The notes: a model not told the origin generated them from the sequence alone. A stretch of 64,000 nucleotides of DNA from Dromaius novaehollandiae (GCF_036370855.1 NC_088099.1:146523017-146587016); one strand, 5' to 3'. Positions 49,480 to 63,236 are shown, counted from the first letter of the stretch. Made by a program: numbers and translations.

Positions 49480-49890
49480 GCTTTAATAACTCTGCAGCCT
49501 CCCCAAGGAGGTAATTTGTGCAGCAGTTAAATAAAGCAAACACTGTTGGAATTTAACAAATAACACAGATTAATAACAGAGGGAAACATTCTCCATTATC
49601 TGGGTGGGACATGCATTGTTTCATTGATATTACTGCAGTGCCGGGAGATTGAAATAAATCGTGTTTTAATTAAAATAAAATGTAAAAAATGGAAGACAAA
49701 GGGACCACTAATGTTCTGCCAGTCTGCTCCAGAAAGTGCTGCTCTTGGTAATGATGGGCAGAACTCATCTGGGGAGCAGGACGGTGGACGAGCAGGCCAT
49801 AAAGATAAAAATTGAATGGAAAATGCTTCGAGCCAGGCTGACAGCTTGGTTAATAGAGTTCTGTGCTAACGAATATTAGCATTTACGCAG
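49480..49890. promoter_or_regulatory. candidate conserved noncoding element
   Basis: Two AT-rich sub-blocks with dense homeodomain-type sites (GTTTTAATTAAAATAAAATG; GCTAACGAATATTAGCATTT, which contains an imperfect palindrome). There is no repeat signature and no coding frame of note. Confidence 0.3.
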
Positions 49891-50539
49891 GCTCCCCTAG
49901 CCTTCGAAGTGACTAGGAGGGGGAGGGATGGTTCACGACGCCACGGTGATTGCAACGTAGCTGGCTCCCCGTGAGCCTGGCTCCTCGTCCCCCACGTGTG
50001 CCCTTGCCCTGTCAGACCACCCGCACGGCCGGAGCAGAACGGGGCTTCAGAGGAATTGTTCTAAAAATCAAACTTTAAATTGGGAGGAACATCAGCAAGG
50101 TGCTCAGTGTACCGATTTCAGTGGCAGAACAGCTCCCCATGCTCCGAAACTCGGACCCGGGTGCACGAACACCAGCGGCAGCAGCTGAGGCACCCGAGAT
50201 GAGCGGTCCGTGTCCTGCGCCAGTCTGGTTGAATTCAGTGACTCTGTCAGGACCGCGCTGGTGTCCTCAGCAGACTGCGCCGCGAGGAGGAACGTAGCAG
50301 CAACCGCAGCGTGTGTTGGGCTCAGTTTGCAGCGCTTTCCACACTAGATCCCCGCCGTTTAGCGCCGTGGAGAGGGCAGTGCTGGGGTCTCAAACCTGCG
50401 TGACCGCAAAAATGAAATGATGACTTTGTCAAAAAATGGGGAAAGTGTTTGGAAGGAGTCCAGCTCTTGCAGTCCTCTTTTTCTTTTATTGCATTTGTTT
50501 GGCTTATTCTGTCCACAGCTGCCCGTGCGCTGGTGCCCT

Positions 50540-51060
50540 GGGTGCACGCGCGGCTCACGGCGGGCGCAGGCAGGCGAGGCGGTGAGCCTGGCGCCCGTCC
50601 AGCCGGCCTCTGCCCCAGTGCAGCTCCCTCGCAGGGCTATCCCGGGCCTTGAAATCCTTCAAGGAAATGAACTCGAAGCTACATTAAAATGCATAAACGA
50701 GCCCAGCGTACAAGGGCATTAAGATCGTGGGGCAAGGAGGCTCAAGGGTTCGGGAGGGCGGCGGGCGCCCGCGAGCAGCAGCAGACCGGCAGCGGGAGGA
50801 GGGCAGCAGCGAGGAGCGAGGTCCCCGGCACCCGGCTTTCAAGGCAATTCGCAAAGCTGCTGTCTCGACAGCCGGGATTCACACACAGCTTCCCAGAAAG
50901 GATCACTTCTCTGCAGGAAAGCAAGCGTCCCCTGCACCGCGGCGCTGGCGACACGTGAACTCGCTCAGCGGAGCCCGAGCGCCCCGGCGGCACGAGGCAG
51001 CCGCACGGGGCAGAGGGTTTCCAAACAAACCGTCGGCGACCAGAAAACAGCTCGGAGCAG
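50540..51060. promoter_or_regulatory. orphan CpG-rich block
   Basis: GC- and CpG-rich over about 520 bp in otherwise mixed DNA, with a good plus-strand splice-donor-like GCGGTGAGC at about 50579. No coding exon or known domain can be assigned. It could be a promoter of an unannotated transcript. Confidence 0.35.
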
Positions 51061-54000
51061 ATCGCTCGCAGTAAATCTCCACATGACGCCGAGGCTGGGT
51101 TCGTCTTACACAGAGCTAAGAGTAGACAGAGAAATGCCGAGGACAGATGGCAGCGCCGTTCCCAGGGATATGGCCATAGATGAGCGTGTGCCGTTGCTGA
51201 CTACTGTATATGTCCTTGCCTCGCTCAGCAGCGTACGTAACTGGTAAGGACAGTAATACGTTTCTAGGGAGTGAGTCTTAAATGTCCTGGGGGTTGGAAC
51301 CAAAGATGGTAGCTCTTTCTATTTGACACAGCTACAGCATCAAATATCCCACGTTACGGAAAATCAGAAGCCAAACTGGAACCTGTTTATCTGCCAAGAT
51401 CTGAATTTCGAGTGTAGCGTTATTGTGCCGCAGCCGGTGGCAGAGCTCACCTAAGGCAGCATCGCGGGAGGTCACATCCTTCACGCGGTTACACTTGTCT
51501 CTTCTGGTGCTTATCCGGATGGCGGCTGAGTACGGGGAAACACAGATCTGTGCAAGCCTGAATAGCAATAGCAACAGCAGTGATAGTAATGCATAATCAT
51601 TGCATCTCCCTGCCCAAGGAATTCAGGAATTTTCCTGTTTTACAGGTGCATATATCCTATTCTCCACAACAGCTTCTGAGTGGACAATCCATACAAACCA
51701 GGAAACCTGACTCAATATTAGGCATCTGTGAAGCTGATCATAGAGAACATATCATCACGCACATAAAATGAACAACACAAAATCTAGAGTATATATTCTT
51801 TCTCTGATATCATTCGGTTACAATTCTTTTTGGGGTATCTGCAGCAACAGGATCAAAAAAAATTTCAGAGAGTAGAGTGACTTACCAAAAATATATCTCC
51901 ATACAGATTACATGTGAATAAAACTTGCATTTTTCTATACTATTTATGGACACATTTGTTTGTAAACCTATTTAAAACATTTTTTCAAACTCTTAGAGGT
52001 TACTTGCACCACTTCATAGTTTTACTGTAGAACAAAGCTGACATCTCCAGATGGCAAATATAAACATCAAAAGATGAACTGTCACTCAAAGACACGTGGG
52101 AAACGTCTGCAAAAGCTGAGTACGGTGTTAGAAGCATTTCAGTAGTAGAGTAAAAGTTCTGAATATGCCGTTAATAGTGGCGCAATACATCTAACTGACA
52201 TGCTGGAGGTGGCAAGCTGCACTCAAATGCTTTGCTACCCGCAAAATGGCACTTATTTCTGGAGTGCAGTATAGCCAGGAAATTATACAGTAAATCAAAG
52301 GTACAAATTACACAAAGTGTGCTATAAAATGTAGAATGTCTTAAGTGACATACAAGCAACATGCACATGTGCATGGCTAGGAAAGCATGTACGGGTCTCA
52401 GCCACTCTGGTGAATCAGTATTTGAGAGTGTTACAGTTTTCAGTATCTCCTTTTGTATAATCAGATAACTGCAACTACAAATTTTACTTGAGGACTGACA
52501 GTTTTACATTACAATGGCTTCTTTGTTGCTCCAAGCAGCAATATATATACAACAAATCAGTCCAGAAAGAAAATGCTTTCCGTCATACTAGTGTTTGCCT
52601 TATTATTAGAATGAGGAACTATGTGCATGAAGAAGTTCTTCTTTATAATTTTTTACCAGCACTATTAGTCTCTTCTAGATATTGGCAGGGGTGGGAGGAG
52701 ATCTGCCAAAATACATTACACATTTTGTCTCAGCTGTAGTGACAGAAGGCATTCAGTGTGAGCTGTGCAATTCAGAGCGTTTGCGGATGGGAGAAAGAGT
52801 TCATTCAAAATAGTGAATAGTTAGTTTGAACTTTGCCACATCCCCCAAACAGAAATGGTTTTATAAATAAAATATTTGATGAAATTTCTGCAGCAGGAAA
52901 GGCTCAAAAACTTGCTCTTCCCTTACACCAGCCTCAGCAGAGAGAGCTGTAGGTGGTGCCTGGCCCGTGCCTCAGACACCAGTTCTGCAAGTCACGGTTG
53001 CACCAGGATCCCATCTCTTTTACGGACTTGTCTGACTACAAACTCCCAGCAAAATAGTGAGGCTGCCTGTCAAGACCACACATTCAAGCATTTTGGCCCA
53101 ACTCTACATATAGGCATTTTTGTGGGATTTTTTTTCCCCAACATAACTATACCATGGTTTACTGTCAGCATTGGAGTTTTGTTTATTCCTAAATTGTAAT
53201 TAAAGCATTGGTTTCTGAAGGGCTGAATGAGCTAATGAGTCGCGATCGAGCAGATCCACGTGGTTCCGCTCTGCAAAGGAGATCTGTGGCAGTAGCGAGC
53301 CCGAATAACTGCATTGCAATCGTATTAGGGTCGCTTCTGCAGCGTCTGTCTCCACAGCAAGACTGAATGATGTACAACCATGGTGTCATGTACAAGCCCA
53401 AAATAGCTCTAACGCTGCTAGCAATTAGCCATGCCTTGATAGCTGTGTGCTAATTTGTTCCCCTAGCAGAATATTTTCTGTGGTGAAAACTGAATCTACT
53501 ACTGTAGCTGCCACACAGTAGATTTTTAGACGTTAATAAGCACGGAGGAATTTCAGGCACGGACGAGCTCAGGATGTGCCCCACCGGGGTCCCTCCAGCT
53601 GCGGCTCTGCGAGAGGCTGGCTCCACAGCCGCGCTGGTGCAGGGGGTCCTGCCCTCTGCTCTCCTGCTGCTCTTACACCCCAGCTCAGCACCTCGCTGCT
53701 GTGCCAGGAGATCCCTACGTTGGGCCATGAGCCATGGCCAGGCTGGCCCTACAGACCACTGCCCGGGCACAGCGGAGGAGGCTGTGAACTTCAGCTGGAG
53801 GCCAGGAGCCATCAGCTAGGGGTGGAGGGGATCCAGGGTGGAGAGCTAAACCCATATGCAACTCCTTGCTTTTTTGTAGGCTCACTTCACCGCTGGTTTA
53901 GCCCTCCGTGGCTCCGGCGTGCACCAGCGCCGGCACGAGGCACGGGTTAGAGACGGGCACCGGTGGGAAGGGCTCGCCACGGGGCAGCCTCGGCTGTGTT

Positions 54001-56478
54001 ATCAAGCAGCACCTCCGTAATGAGGTGCTGGCCGGGCTGCTCACACGAGCCACCTCACAGCACCGCAACAGCAGGGCTATCGCAGCACGGAAAATACTCA
54101 CGCGGTCACTCCGTTCGGCTTGTTATTGTCAAAGGGTTTGAGCAACACAACCTTCTTCGTCTTTGAGATCTTACCAGAGCTCTTCTTTGGGGCTTTTGGG
54201 ATCGTACGGTTCTTTTACACCAGAATGATTTTACGGAGGAAGAACAATTCAGATTTACATTCACTTCAAGAAAAGCTGTCTTCAGTTTAATATTCTGCCC
54301 ACTTCAGTCGCAGAGACATCACTGAGCACAGTGTGGAGAGTTCAGCAGCTGAATGATGCTAGCAGTGATAATAAGAGTGCATATGGGAATCCCGGGAAAA
54401 CCTTAATCATCATCATTAACATTTTATTTTTTGTAGCGCAATTCCTGCTCCAGTGTACCACAGTTCGCTGTACCAGATAACGCAGTGCCCAACGCTGATA
54501 AGAGTCTGCACAAATATGAAGAATGGCAAATGCTGCGAGAAAGAAATTAATCACAAAACTGGAACTGCCATAGGAGCTTTTCCTTTTGATATTTCGGAAG
54601 TATTTTGTATGTGTGTTTCACATCAGGCACGTTTTTGAGGTAAAAGGAAGGTAGTTCAAGCGTATAGACAGATTATGTCTAGCTCTCCTTGTTTCTAGCT
54701 TTGCTGCTTATTTATAAGTTCGCCTCTTTGCAAACCACATTGCAGCTTCTAGTTTTATCAGTTTTGCCCAGCTTACTATCTTATTCAGCTGAATGTTAAA
54801 CGAAAGTAGTGAAACCCGCCAGGGTGAAACAAGAATGAATTTTGGCAGAAGCAGTGGAGAGCTTTCCTCTTGCAGCTTGGCATTCAAGAAGAAACACAAA
54901 CTTCAAGCAGGGACCATTTTAAAATGGATTGTGTGGGTACATTTGTGACAAGAGCAAAGGAGGGAACTTCTAAAATATATGAACCCATAATGCTGATGGT
55001 ACATCACTGGAGCGGTGACTTACTAGCTGAAGGTGGTGATCTAATGTGTATTTTATAGGAAGATTATAATGAAAGTTAATATTATTAAGTGCTTTATAAA
55101 ATGGTTCATGAACTGAAAAAGGAGTGTTTCTTCCTTGGACAAATTGCCTTAGAAATGTTAGCCTTCAGGGTCCTGTCTTCATTGTTAAAATAGAATTGGG
55201 TCAGCAGCTCTACTTTATAAAGTTTTAAATCAGTTTTGCAATCATGGCTTTTGTTTATAAGCTCTTCAGGCTTAATTTCGCTGCAAAGTTAACCTGAGCT
55301 ATAACTTATTCCAGTTCTATTTGGAATCCTTTCCACACAAAAACATATTAAGCCTGGGTCTGCAGGTGCTTTTGATTTGAGGCAGCAAGGCTAATGGGAA
55401 GATATAGGCCCATATTAAAGTGAGTCTATCTTGTCAGGTACTCTGTATTGTGAGCACAGTTTCGTGCCATTTGAATGCTGCTGGTCTTCCAATGCCTTCC
55501 CATTAGCCCTTTCTTATTCCCGGGAGGGATCCTACTAATGCCTGGGACAGAATTAATAGCACAGCCAGTGCAGGGGGCTGCTAAGAACCATTAAGGTTCT
55601 TGGAAATCTCAGACCGTGGTTTCACAGTATAAAGTTTTTGTGGGTAAAACTGACTTTAATCGTTCCTGTCCCATCATCCTTCCTTAGCCGTGCCCTCCCC
55701 CAGCATTGCTTATTTCTGCTGATCCAATGTTTTAAAAAAGCCCTGAGAAAGACATATTTTTAAAGAACAGCTCATCGGCTCACAGTGTGGCTTACTAAAC
55801 TGTTTTGCTGGTACACTATAAGGGCTCCAGCACAGGCACGGAAGAAGGCATGAGGGGTCAGAACCCATAAACCAATGCTGTTGCTAAATGTTTTGTATTC
55901 TGAAGCTGTGGCTACTGCACCAGACACAAGTGAAGGTATAGAGAAAGTCTAGGGGCAGAAACTGCAGGTGTCCCCTTATATAGTAATAAGGGTCTTGAGG
56001 GAGCTGCCACAACAACAAACAGATCACTTGTAAATTCATTGCTTAGTGAGGAAGTGAGAGAAGCTTGGGGAGGACTAGTTGTAATTTTCCTAAAGAAATC
56101 CCCATGATTTACACCCTGAAAGAAGGTCACATCTTTTAGCAAAAAGGACATAATGTGGGAATCAGAATGCCCAGTAGCAATTATTATGGTGTTATATCGG
56201 TCACTGATGGGAAGAGGAAACACAGGGTGAGGCAAAAAAGCTGCTGCTGTTTGGCTTTAATGTGTTGAAAAAGTTTCTTCACAAATGTCAGGAATTTTGT
56301 TGCTCTAGCTTGAATGATGCTCACAGGAGGGAAGAGGGGGTTAATTATTCCACAGTGATGAATGTCTTCCTCGAGGGGAGAGCACGTTTACTGACAGCAA
56401 TAGTGAGGGTCCAGTAAGAACAATTCATACCATGTAAAAAGTGGTAGCTCCCATAGCACTTCACCTGTAAAGCTTCCT

Positions 56479-56520
56479 TCTCCAGGTCTCCATCCTGCCA
56501 CATCTCCAGGTCTCCATCCT
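56479..56520. repeat. two-copy 24-bp tandem duplication
   Basis: TCTCCAGGTCTCCATCCT occurs at 56479-56496 and again at 56503-56520. Confidence 0.9.
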
Positions 56521-56894
56521 ACACGGCACAACGCTCTGGTTCCCGGGCCAGAAACGCTCCCCCTGGGCCAGCTGCAGTGCTTCCCCCACTCACTTTCCTC
56601 TGTCTCCTCTTCCCGCTCCAGGGACAACTCAACCTGCAGCTCAGTGTGCAGCTACCGGACGGCTACAAACCAAAGCCTGGCTATTAAGGAAAATTAAAAT
56701 CACAGCCAGTTTAGCTTGCTGCCCTCGGCTGTGAACTGTGGCAGTTCGGCAGGACCCTGAAGGGAGGAAAAGCAAACAGTTGGAGACAGGAACTTCCCCA
56801 TGCATCCTACCGTAAGCCAGAGCTTTTTTTTCTCCAAGCATCTTGAGAGTCCTATATTAGAAGGAGGTACGTGACACGACCTTTGATACTCGCT

Positions 56895-57000
56895 CTAAAT
56901 TATGCATGTATAATAGCACCCAAGGATCTCATGAAATCTATTACGTTGGGCATTGTACAAACACAGCAAAAAGGTATTCCTTCACTGAAGGGTTTGCAAC
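56895..57000 (+). repeat. ancient L2/MIR-type SINE tail remnant
   Basis: TAATAGCACCCAAGGATCTC and TTGGGCATTGTACAAACACA correspond to the sauropsid remnant 'AGTAGCACCTAGAGGCC...TGCTAGGCGCTGTACAAACACA'. This is the same family as the remnant at 965-1035. Confidence 0.5.
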
Positions 57001-59254
57001 CGAAAGGGCTGTTTTTCATTACCCACCAAGGGTGAATTTAGCTCTACACAAAATATACAGGAAAACACAGTTGCTAATGTGATGGAAATTATTACTGTGC
57101 AATAATTTATGGATCTTGTTTGTTGACTTTGCTATTGGGAAATTCACTGTCTAAATATATTGGCTTGATTTAATAAGGGAAAAGCAGGCTGAACTAATAG
57201 GTGGCTATAACAAAAAATAAGCAGACAGTGTAAAGGAGAGCTTGAAATAAGCCACTACTTCAATAAATGTTTGCGGATTTTTAAAAGTAATGGGGAAAAA
57301 AAACAGAAAAGAGGAACACAAGTCGATCAGAAGGACTGTATTAGCTGACAAGGGACTGGTGCAGTGGAATCAGGCTGTCACAAGCGTAATTTTTTAGAGG
57401 GAAGAAGGGAAGGTCTTTAAAGAAGCTACACCTACCTGTCTTGTTCTTAGGGGCTAGTAAGACTTTAGACAAATGAATATCAAGTTTGCTGTCTTTAAAA
57501 TCTTTTGCTAATTACAGACCCCTGCAGAGCAAGATGCTCACACTTACTGAGCAGGTACCACTAATGGACCCCATAGCGCTGCCCAGCACTAGAATAAGAG
57601 CAGGAGAACTGCGGCACGCAGGAGGGGTTCGCAACAACGCACAGGTCCATATCTGACGAGCTGTAGTAAGAGAGCAGAAGGCGAGAAACGTAACGACTAT
57701 CTATAACTGTAGCAGCTTCCCCAAAATGTTTCTAGTCCGAGGGTTGATCATGCTTCTATCAGGAGCATGTTCAGGTCCTAAAACAACCCAGTTCAGATTA
57801 CATGAAGCAGTAATCAGGTCTCTGGTGGTTCCATGTTCTTCTTTAATAATGTTCATCTTCTTCTGATGGCCTCTAATGTCAAAAGCAAGCTTGAAGGAGG
57901 GATTTCAGTGAAGGAAGCTGCAGTCCTGCCCAGGACCCCCTTCATATATTCTAATATTTGAAATGAGCAGACAGAGGGAAATTATTCACAGGCATTACAT
58001 ATATGGAAAATCTACAAGATCCCACATGACTGATGACACCTGGCCTTTGCTTTATGTATAATGTTGCCATTAAAATGTATTCCGGTAATTAGGAAAGCTG
58101 GAAGGGAGTCTATTTGAATAAACAAACAAAGACCTGGTTGCCCTGTAGCTTGATGCATCGCTCAGCTGTCTGACAGCGCCTTTCCCACGCCTGCCGCCTC
58201 ATTCCTAAACTAGCGGAGGCTGTTGTGCAAGGCCACCTGACAGCTCCTAACAGGCAGGTAGCTCAGCACGTTGCTGTGAAGCAACCCCTGCAAACGGGGC
58301 ACGGCTGCGCGCTTGGGGCGCGGGGAAGCCACAGCATCTTCGGCTTACTAGAGGATGAAGAAGACGTTTTGCAGCTTAGGGAAAAGGGAGGATCGAGTCA
58401 GCAGGCTGAAGGAAGCTTCCCCTGGTCCCTCCAAAGGGGACAGAAAATACTCGTCCTGAGGGCATGGAAGAACCGGGGATGCAGCAGCTTGATTTGCCAG
58501 ACACTAGAAGAATGTGTGGAGCTAAAGACCGCTTTTGTGCCTGAAAGGCATAAGGAACAGAAATAACTTCAGCAAAAAGAAGTAACTCCTCCTCACAACT
58601 GATAATATAACACCTAGCCTTGCTACTAAGCAGTATTCCTAAATTAAAATTTGTAGGTAATTAAGCAAAGATAAACAAAAACAATACATAAAAGAAATCC
58701 TGTAGATTTGAATTGAGGTTCTTGTGTTGTGACAAAATAAGCTTATTTAAGTTTCTTAAGAATGACAGCTTACATTTTCAAAAGCAACTAGTATTTTCCA
58801 TTTCCGCTGAGGTCTTAAATTGAATATCCCAAACCACATAAAACTGTAGGCCGACATATTTATATTTACTCTGGGAGCCAGCATAAGACTCAAGACATTT
58901 CTGCTTATTAATTCCCCTGCTTTAATGTGTTTGGATTTTTCAAGTTATGACATAGTAAATACACGTGTGTCACTTAGCAACCCTAGCTGTTTCTCAAGGA
59001 ATGTCTTTTGTTCTTGGAAATCCACTACAAATGCAGGTTACAAAACAATTATTGGGGACTCTAAACTCTTCTTGTTCGGATGGTATTCTGGCCTCTCCCC
59101 ATTCTGCATTGTAAAGTGTGCGTGTAGGAAATTAATCTACTTTGCACAAGCATCAATCATTGACACTGTCTATTGCTATAAAGAGAAGCTCTGCACATTT
59201 AATAGATATGACAGAAGTTTCTGTTGAAAATAAAAGACATGAGAAATGGCTACA

Positions 59255-59420
59255 GAAACAAAGGACTAGAAAGGACCTCTTGGCCTTGGGTTCACAGAGT
59301 CCAAAGCCCTCGTACTGCTTTATAAACAACGCTATAAATACTTTACCATTATGATGCAACCCTGCCTAGCCTCTTGCATGAACTTATCAATTTGATTTAT
59401 TTTAATACACAGCACTGAAC
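59255..59420 (-). repeat. decayed CR1-type LINE 3' fragment
   Basis: ACTAGAAAGGACCTCTTGGC followed by CAGAGTCCAAAGCCCT matches the antisense CR1 3'-end order ('tagaagggacctcaagaggtcatctagtccaacccc'). The LINE would be sense on the minus strand. Diverged, non-coding. Confidence 0.45.
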
Positions 59421-60070
59421 TCTGAGATCACACATCACATTTTCAGCATCAGGTTTTGAAAATGTAAACACCTGCGCAATTCTGAAGCCTTATGTCTCAT
59501 TTCCCTGTGATGGGGTTATTGTTTTTGCACACAGGTTAGAATGTATGCGTGCTCCTGAGTATATACACGCAGTGGAAGTACTTCTGCTTCTGTACCCGAG
59601 ATTACCCTTGATTGCAGAATTCAAAGGTTTAAAGCTGAGGAGTCACATACACTTGTTTACCTTGTCAGGATCAATACGAAAGATAAGATATATAAGTTGA
59701 TCTTTATATTTTGAAATCAAATGTAACCCTAGGAAATCCTCTAAAAATATGTGAAAATTCTATAGATGGCCACATAATTAATACAACTAGTATTTGTCTA
59801 TGAAACTTTCAGATTATACCCTCAGATAGAGGGTACCTGAAAGTTAAGTCAACTAACAAACTAAAAAAAGTATAAAAACTGTTTTCTAAAAATGTGAGCA
59901 GGTAAGTATAAAGCGAGAATGCAAATTAGGAATAATAATATACGGAAAGGAAGCAACTATTTCTTGCAGCTGTAACCTCCTGTTAATAGAATAGATAACA
60001 TTTTGCAGTGGTAATTTTGGCAATCCCGGAACAGAAACAGACAATACAGAGAAATGCATCAATCTCAGGA

Positions 60071-60087
60071 AAACAAACAAACAAACA
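60071..60087. repeat. (AAAC)4 simple repeat
   Basis: AAACAAACAAACAAACA, a short tetranucleotide repeat. Confidence 0.85.
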
Positions 60088-62807
60088 AGCACAGCAAAGT
60101 CTGCTGTCGAACTATCTGTCAGGAAAATGCTGCAAACACTTTTACAACTCTTCTCATCCTTACCTTCACTTTTAGAAGACCGTGACCCTACCCTGTATCT
60201 TTGGGAGATGAGGGGGGTTGCTTAAAATGCTTGTGGTGTGCTGCTAAAGTAAAAGCCATGCTCCAGAGCTCATCGCCAGCAGCAGAAGACAATGTATGAA
60301 AATTAACCCCTGCTTTTTTAAAGTGAAGTGAGAGGACTGTGCTCCAGGTACCCTCCCAAACCTTGCCATGGTAAACTTGGGACACAGCCAGATGACTTCA
60401 TGGCCACAGTTTAGGAAGTCACAGCCTCTACCAGGCAGTTAACCCTTGCTTATGGTTACAAAATCCGCACCATTGCTCATACGTGTGCAACAGCCACTTT
60501 ATTGCAAAATCTGCTGTTCAAGCTGTTCCAGTTTCTACTGGCTGAGAGGCACCAGCAAACAGCTAATAGCTAATAAACCACTGTAGTCATTCCTGCCGGG
60601 AAGGTCTGGCCATGGCTGCAGACAATTTAGGCCGCCTCCCAGAACTGGTCTGGGTCGCCTCCCGACAGGGGCCTGGGTGCCGTGGTGCTGAGGTCCACTC
60701 GCTGTGATGCTGAGCTCCACTCTGCAGAGCGAGCCCAACGCAAGTTCCTGCTGAGCCCCGCTTCGAGCCCGCTTCCAAGCAGTTTTCCCCTGTGGGCAAA
60801 TCTTTGAAGGGCAACTTCAGATCTGACATGGGATACATCACCTTCTCAAGCATTTAAGCTTCATCTTTTCTTTCACTATTATCATTGTGAAGAGAGCTGT
60901 TAGAATACCAAAATAATGGCTGAGAATCATAAATTTCACTAGGAGCACATAAACTGAAACGCCCTTCTACGAACAACTCCTAACAATACTCAAGTTTACC
61001 ACATTCATTTTGTTGAGGTGGTAAAACTATTAACCTTGATTAGCAGCATTCAATGCAAGTACTTTCAGTGGGCATAGTCGTGAAATCCTCAGCAGATGCT
61101 TAGTCACTCGTCAATCAGTCGTCACTGAAATTTTGCATTAGAAAAGATCTAAGGACATCGGGATTGTGTTAATGACCACTCGCATCTGCTTATCCGTGGC
61201 AAGGATCTGTCCTACACTGCAAACTCCTCCCAGCACTGCTGGTGGCTAGGGATGCAATGAAGTGTGACTTGCGGCTATCATTGCTGGGCTCGTGAAAGGC
61301 CCAAGCATAGCTGTAGTCACCAGCAACACTGAGCTTTTGATGGTATAACTTATTTTGCTTTATGGGAGGGGGAGGAAAGGCTGGAATAAGCTGTACTGGC
61401 CTATTGCAGTTCTGCTGGTACAGAATACCAGATCACCTATTCAAAAGTGCTCTGAATGTAGATCTGACTTGGAACTGGAGCAGATCCACCCACCACATGT
61501 ATTTAGGCCTTTCATTGTTTCACGTGAAAAGATGCTGCATCGGCGAGTGAGTAACAGCAGAAGAGTTTTTTAAAAGATATTTTTGACCTGGGGAAACAAG
61601 ATCACATCCTTTCATTATCTGTAGAACAATGAGATCCACGTTTCGATTGCCCGTTACCAAGAAGGTAGTGCCTTAAAATATATGACTAAATAATACGCAG
61701 TTGGTGTACTTCACGCCAAGTTCACATAAATGCAGCCTGGATGCGCAGTAACGGCTTTGGACGTGTAGGTTGGAGGCCACTAAAATTTTCACGACAGCGA
61801 TCATTCACAAATGTGCACACACACAAGTCTCTTTCAGTTTGTAAAGCAAGTGAAAGTAGCTTGGGAAAACGGTGACAAACAGATCAAAGGACATTCCTTC
61901 CCCTTTGCCAAATGTTTACTTATTAACCCAGGACATGGTGCTGATAACAGTTATGTGTGTGAGCAACTTCCACCATACAGGTAATTCCACCAACTGCAAG
62001 GCGATTACCGCCACACAGAGTTGTGTGGATGAGCGTACGCGGGACTAAGGCCCTAACAACGTTTTGAAATCCAGAAAACGTTACCTAAGGCTCATCAGAG
62101 ACGCTCTAGCGTTTGCTCGAACGATACAGTGCCAGGTTCAAGGTAAGACTGGGACCAGAACAGGAAGGGGATGACGTAAGACAGAGTCACTCTTGGCCTG
62201 GTTTAGTGAGCAGAACCCAGACAGAAAACCGGAGAAGATGACCGTACAGGCTCGTTGCACGTCTGCTAATTCTAATAATGGAAAATAAGATCCCAAAGGC
62301 ATTTCCCCGCCATGGAAGTAAAAAACAAATCAAAACACCGCTGGCGGTAAGGACGCCGCGCGCATACAAAATGGGCCGAACCCCACTGCCGAACGCAAAC
62401 GGCTGGGCCGAACGGGGAACAGCGCGGTGCTGTGCCGGGACGGCCGCGAAGCGAATCGCACGACCCGGACCTGCTCCTGCAGGCGGGCGCACCGCCTCGG
62501 GCTCGCGCAGGGACGTCCGACCACCGCGCCCGCCCCATGAAACGCGGCGCTAAAACGCCGCGCGGACCGACGGTGCGGACGGGCGCGCGGCAGCGGCGGC
62601 AGCGCCGCGCACCTGCCGCGGAGCCGGCCCGCGGCGGCCGCCGGGGCAGTGCCTGAGCCCCGCGCAGGGCCCGCGGGGCCGGGCCGGGGCGGGGAGGCCG
62701 CGGGCGGGCGGCAGCCATTGCCCCGCTCCCGCGGCGGCTCCCCGCCGGGCCGGGGCCGGGCTGGCCTCGCGCGCCCCCCGCGTCCCCGCCCACTCGCTCC
62801 CCTCCTG

Positions 62808-62830
62808 CCAATCAGCGCGGCCCCGCCCCC
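62808..62830 (+). promoter_or_regulatory. CCAAT box plus GC box, probable core promoter
   Basis: CCAAT (62808-62812) and CCCCGCCCCC (62821-62830) lie about 410-430 bp upstream of the FRAT-family ATG. They fit an NF-Y/Sp1 type, TATA-less promoter. The transcription start is not determinable from sequence alone. Confidence 0.45.
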
Positions 62831-63236
62831 GAGACCCGAGGTGCGGGGTTTGAAAGCGGGCGGGACCACTCGGCGCGCGGACCCGGGGGGGGGGGAAGGG
62901 AGCGGGCGGCGGGGAAGCGCGGCGGCGCCCGCCCGGGGCGGTGGTCTCCCGGCGCGGGAGCGGCCGCCGAGCGCAGCGGCACGACGCCCCGCTTCGCCGC
63001 GCGCGGCCCCCGCGGCGGGCGGGGCAGCGGGGCGGTTCGGCGCGGCGGGCTCCCCCCCCCGCCCGGCGCAGTGGGAGGCGCCTGGCGGCCCGCGTCACCC
63101 ATTGTTTACAAACCAACCCCAGCGGGCCGAGCTCCAGCTCAACCGCAGCCGCCGGGGCCGCGTGTGCTCGCGCGCGTGTGGCGGCGGCGGCGGCGGCGGC
63201 GCCCTCGGCGTGTGCGGCACGGCGGCGCCGGCCGAG

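Larger units (their letters stand above)
41906..62340. other. intergenic gene desert; no gene seen
   Basis: No coding exon supported on either strand. It contains candidate conserved noncoding blocks (42940-43360, 47860-48010, 49480-49890), an orphan CpG-rich block (50540-51060), old repeat remnants and short duplications. Longest frames, such as 43801-44256 minus and 58225-58566 plus, show no known domain. Confidence 0.5.

Noticed and set aside
58225-58566. 113-aa plus-strand open frame
   Set aside because: Composition is ordinary and no domain or homologue is recognised. It is isolated in the desert without a CpG island.
10000-62000. ESRP1 exons expected from mammalian synteny
   Set aside because: I looked for the RNA-binding-domain peptides and the C-terminal end of ESRP1 in the translations and saw none. 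Short exons could still be missed.
62649-63236. In-frame upstream extension of the FRAT-family protein
   Set aside because: The conserved FRAT N-terminus MPCR begins at 63237. The upstream residues are Pro/Arg/Gly-rich CpG-island translation.
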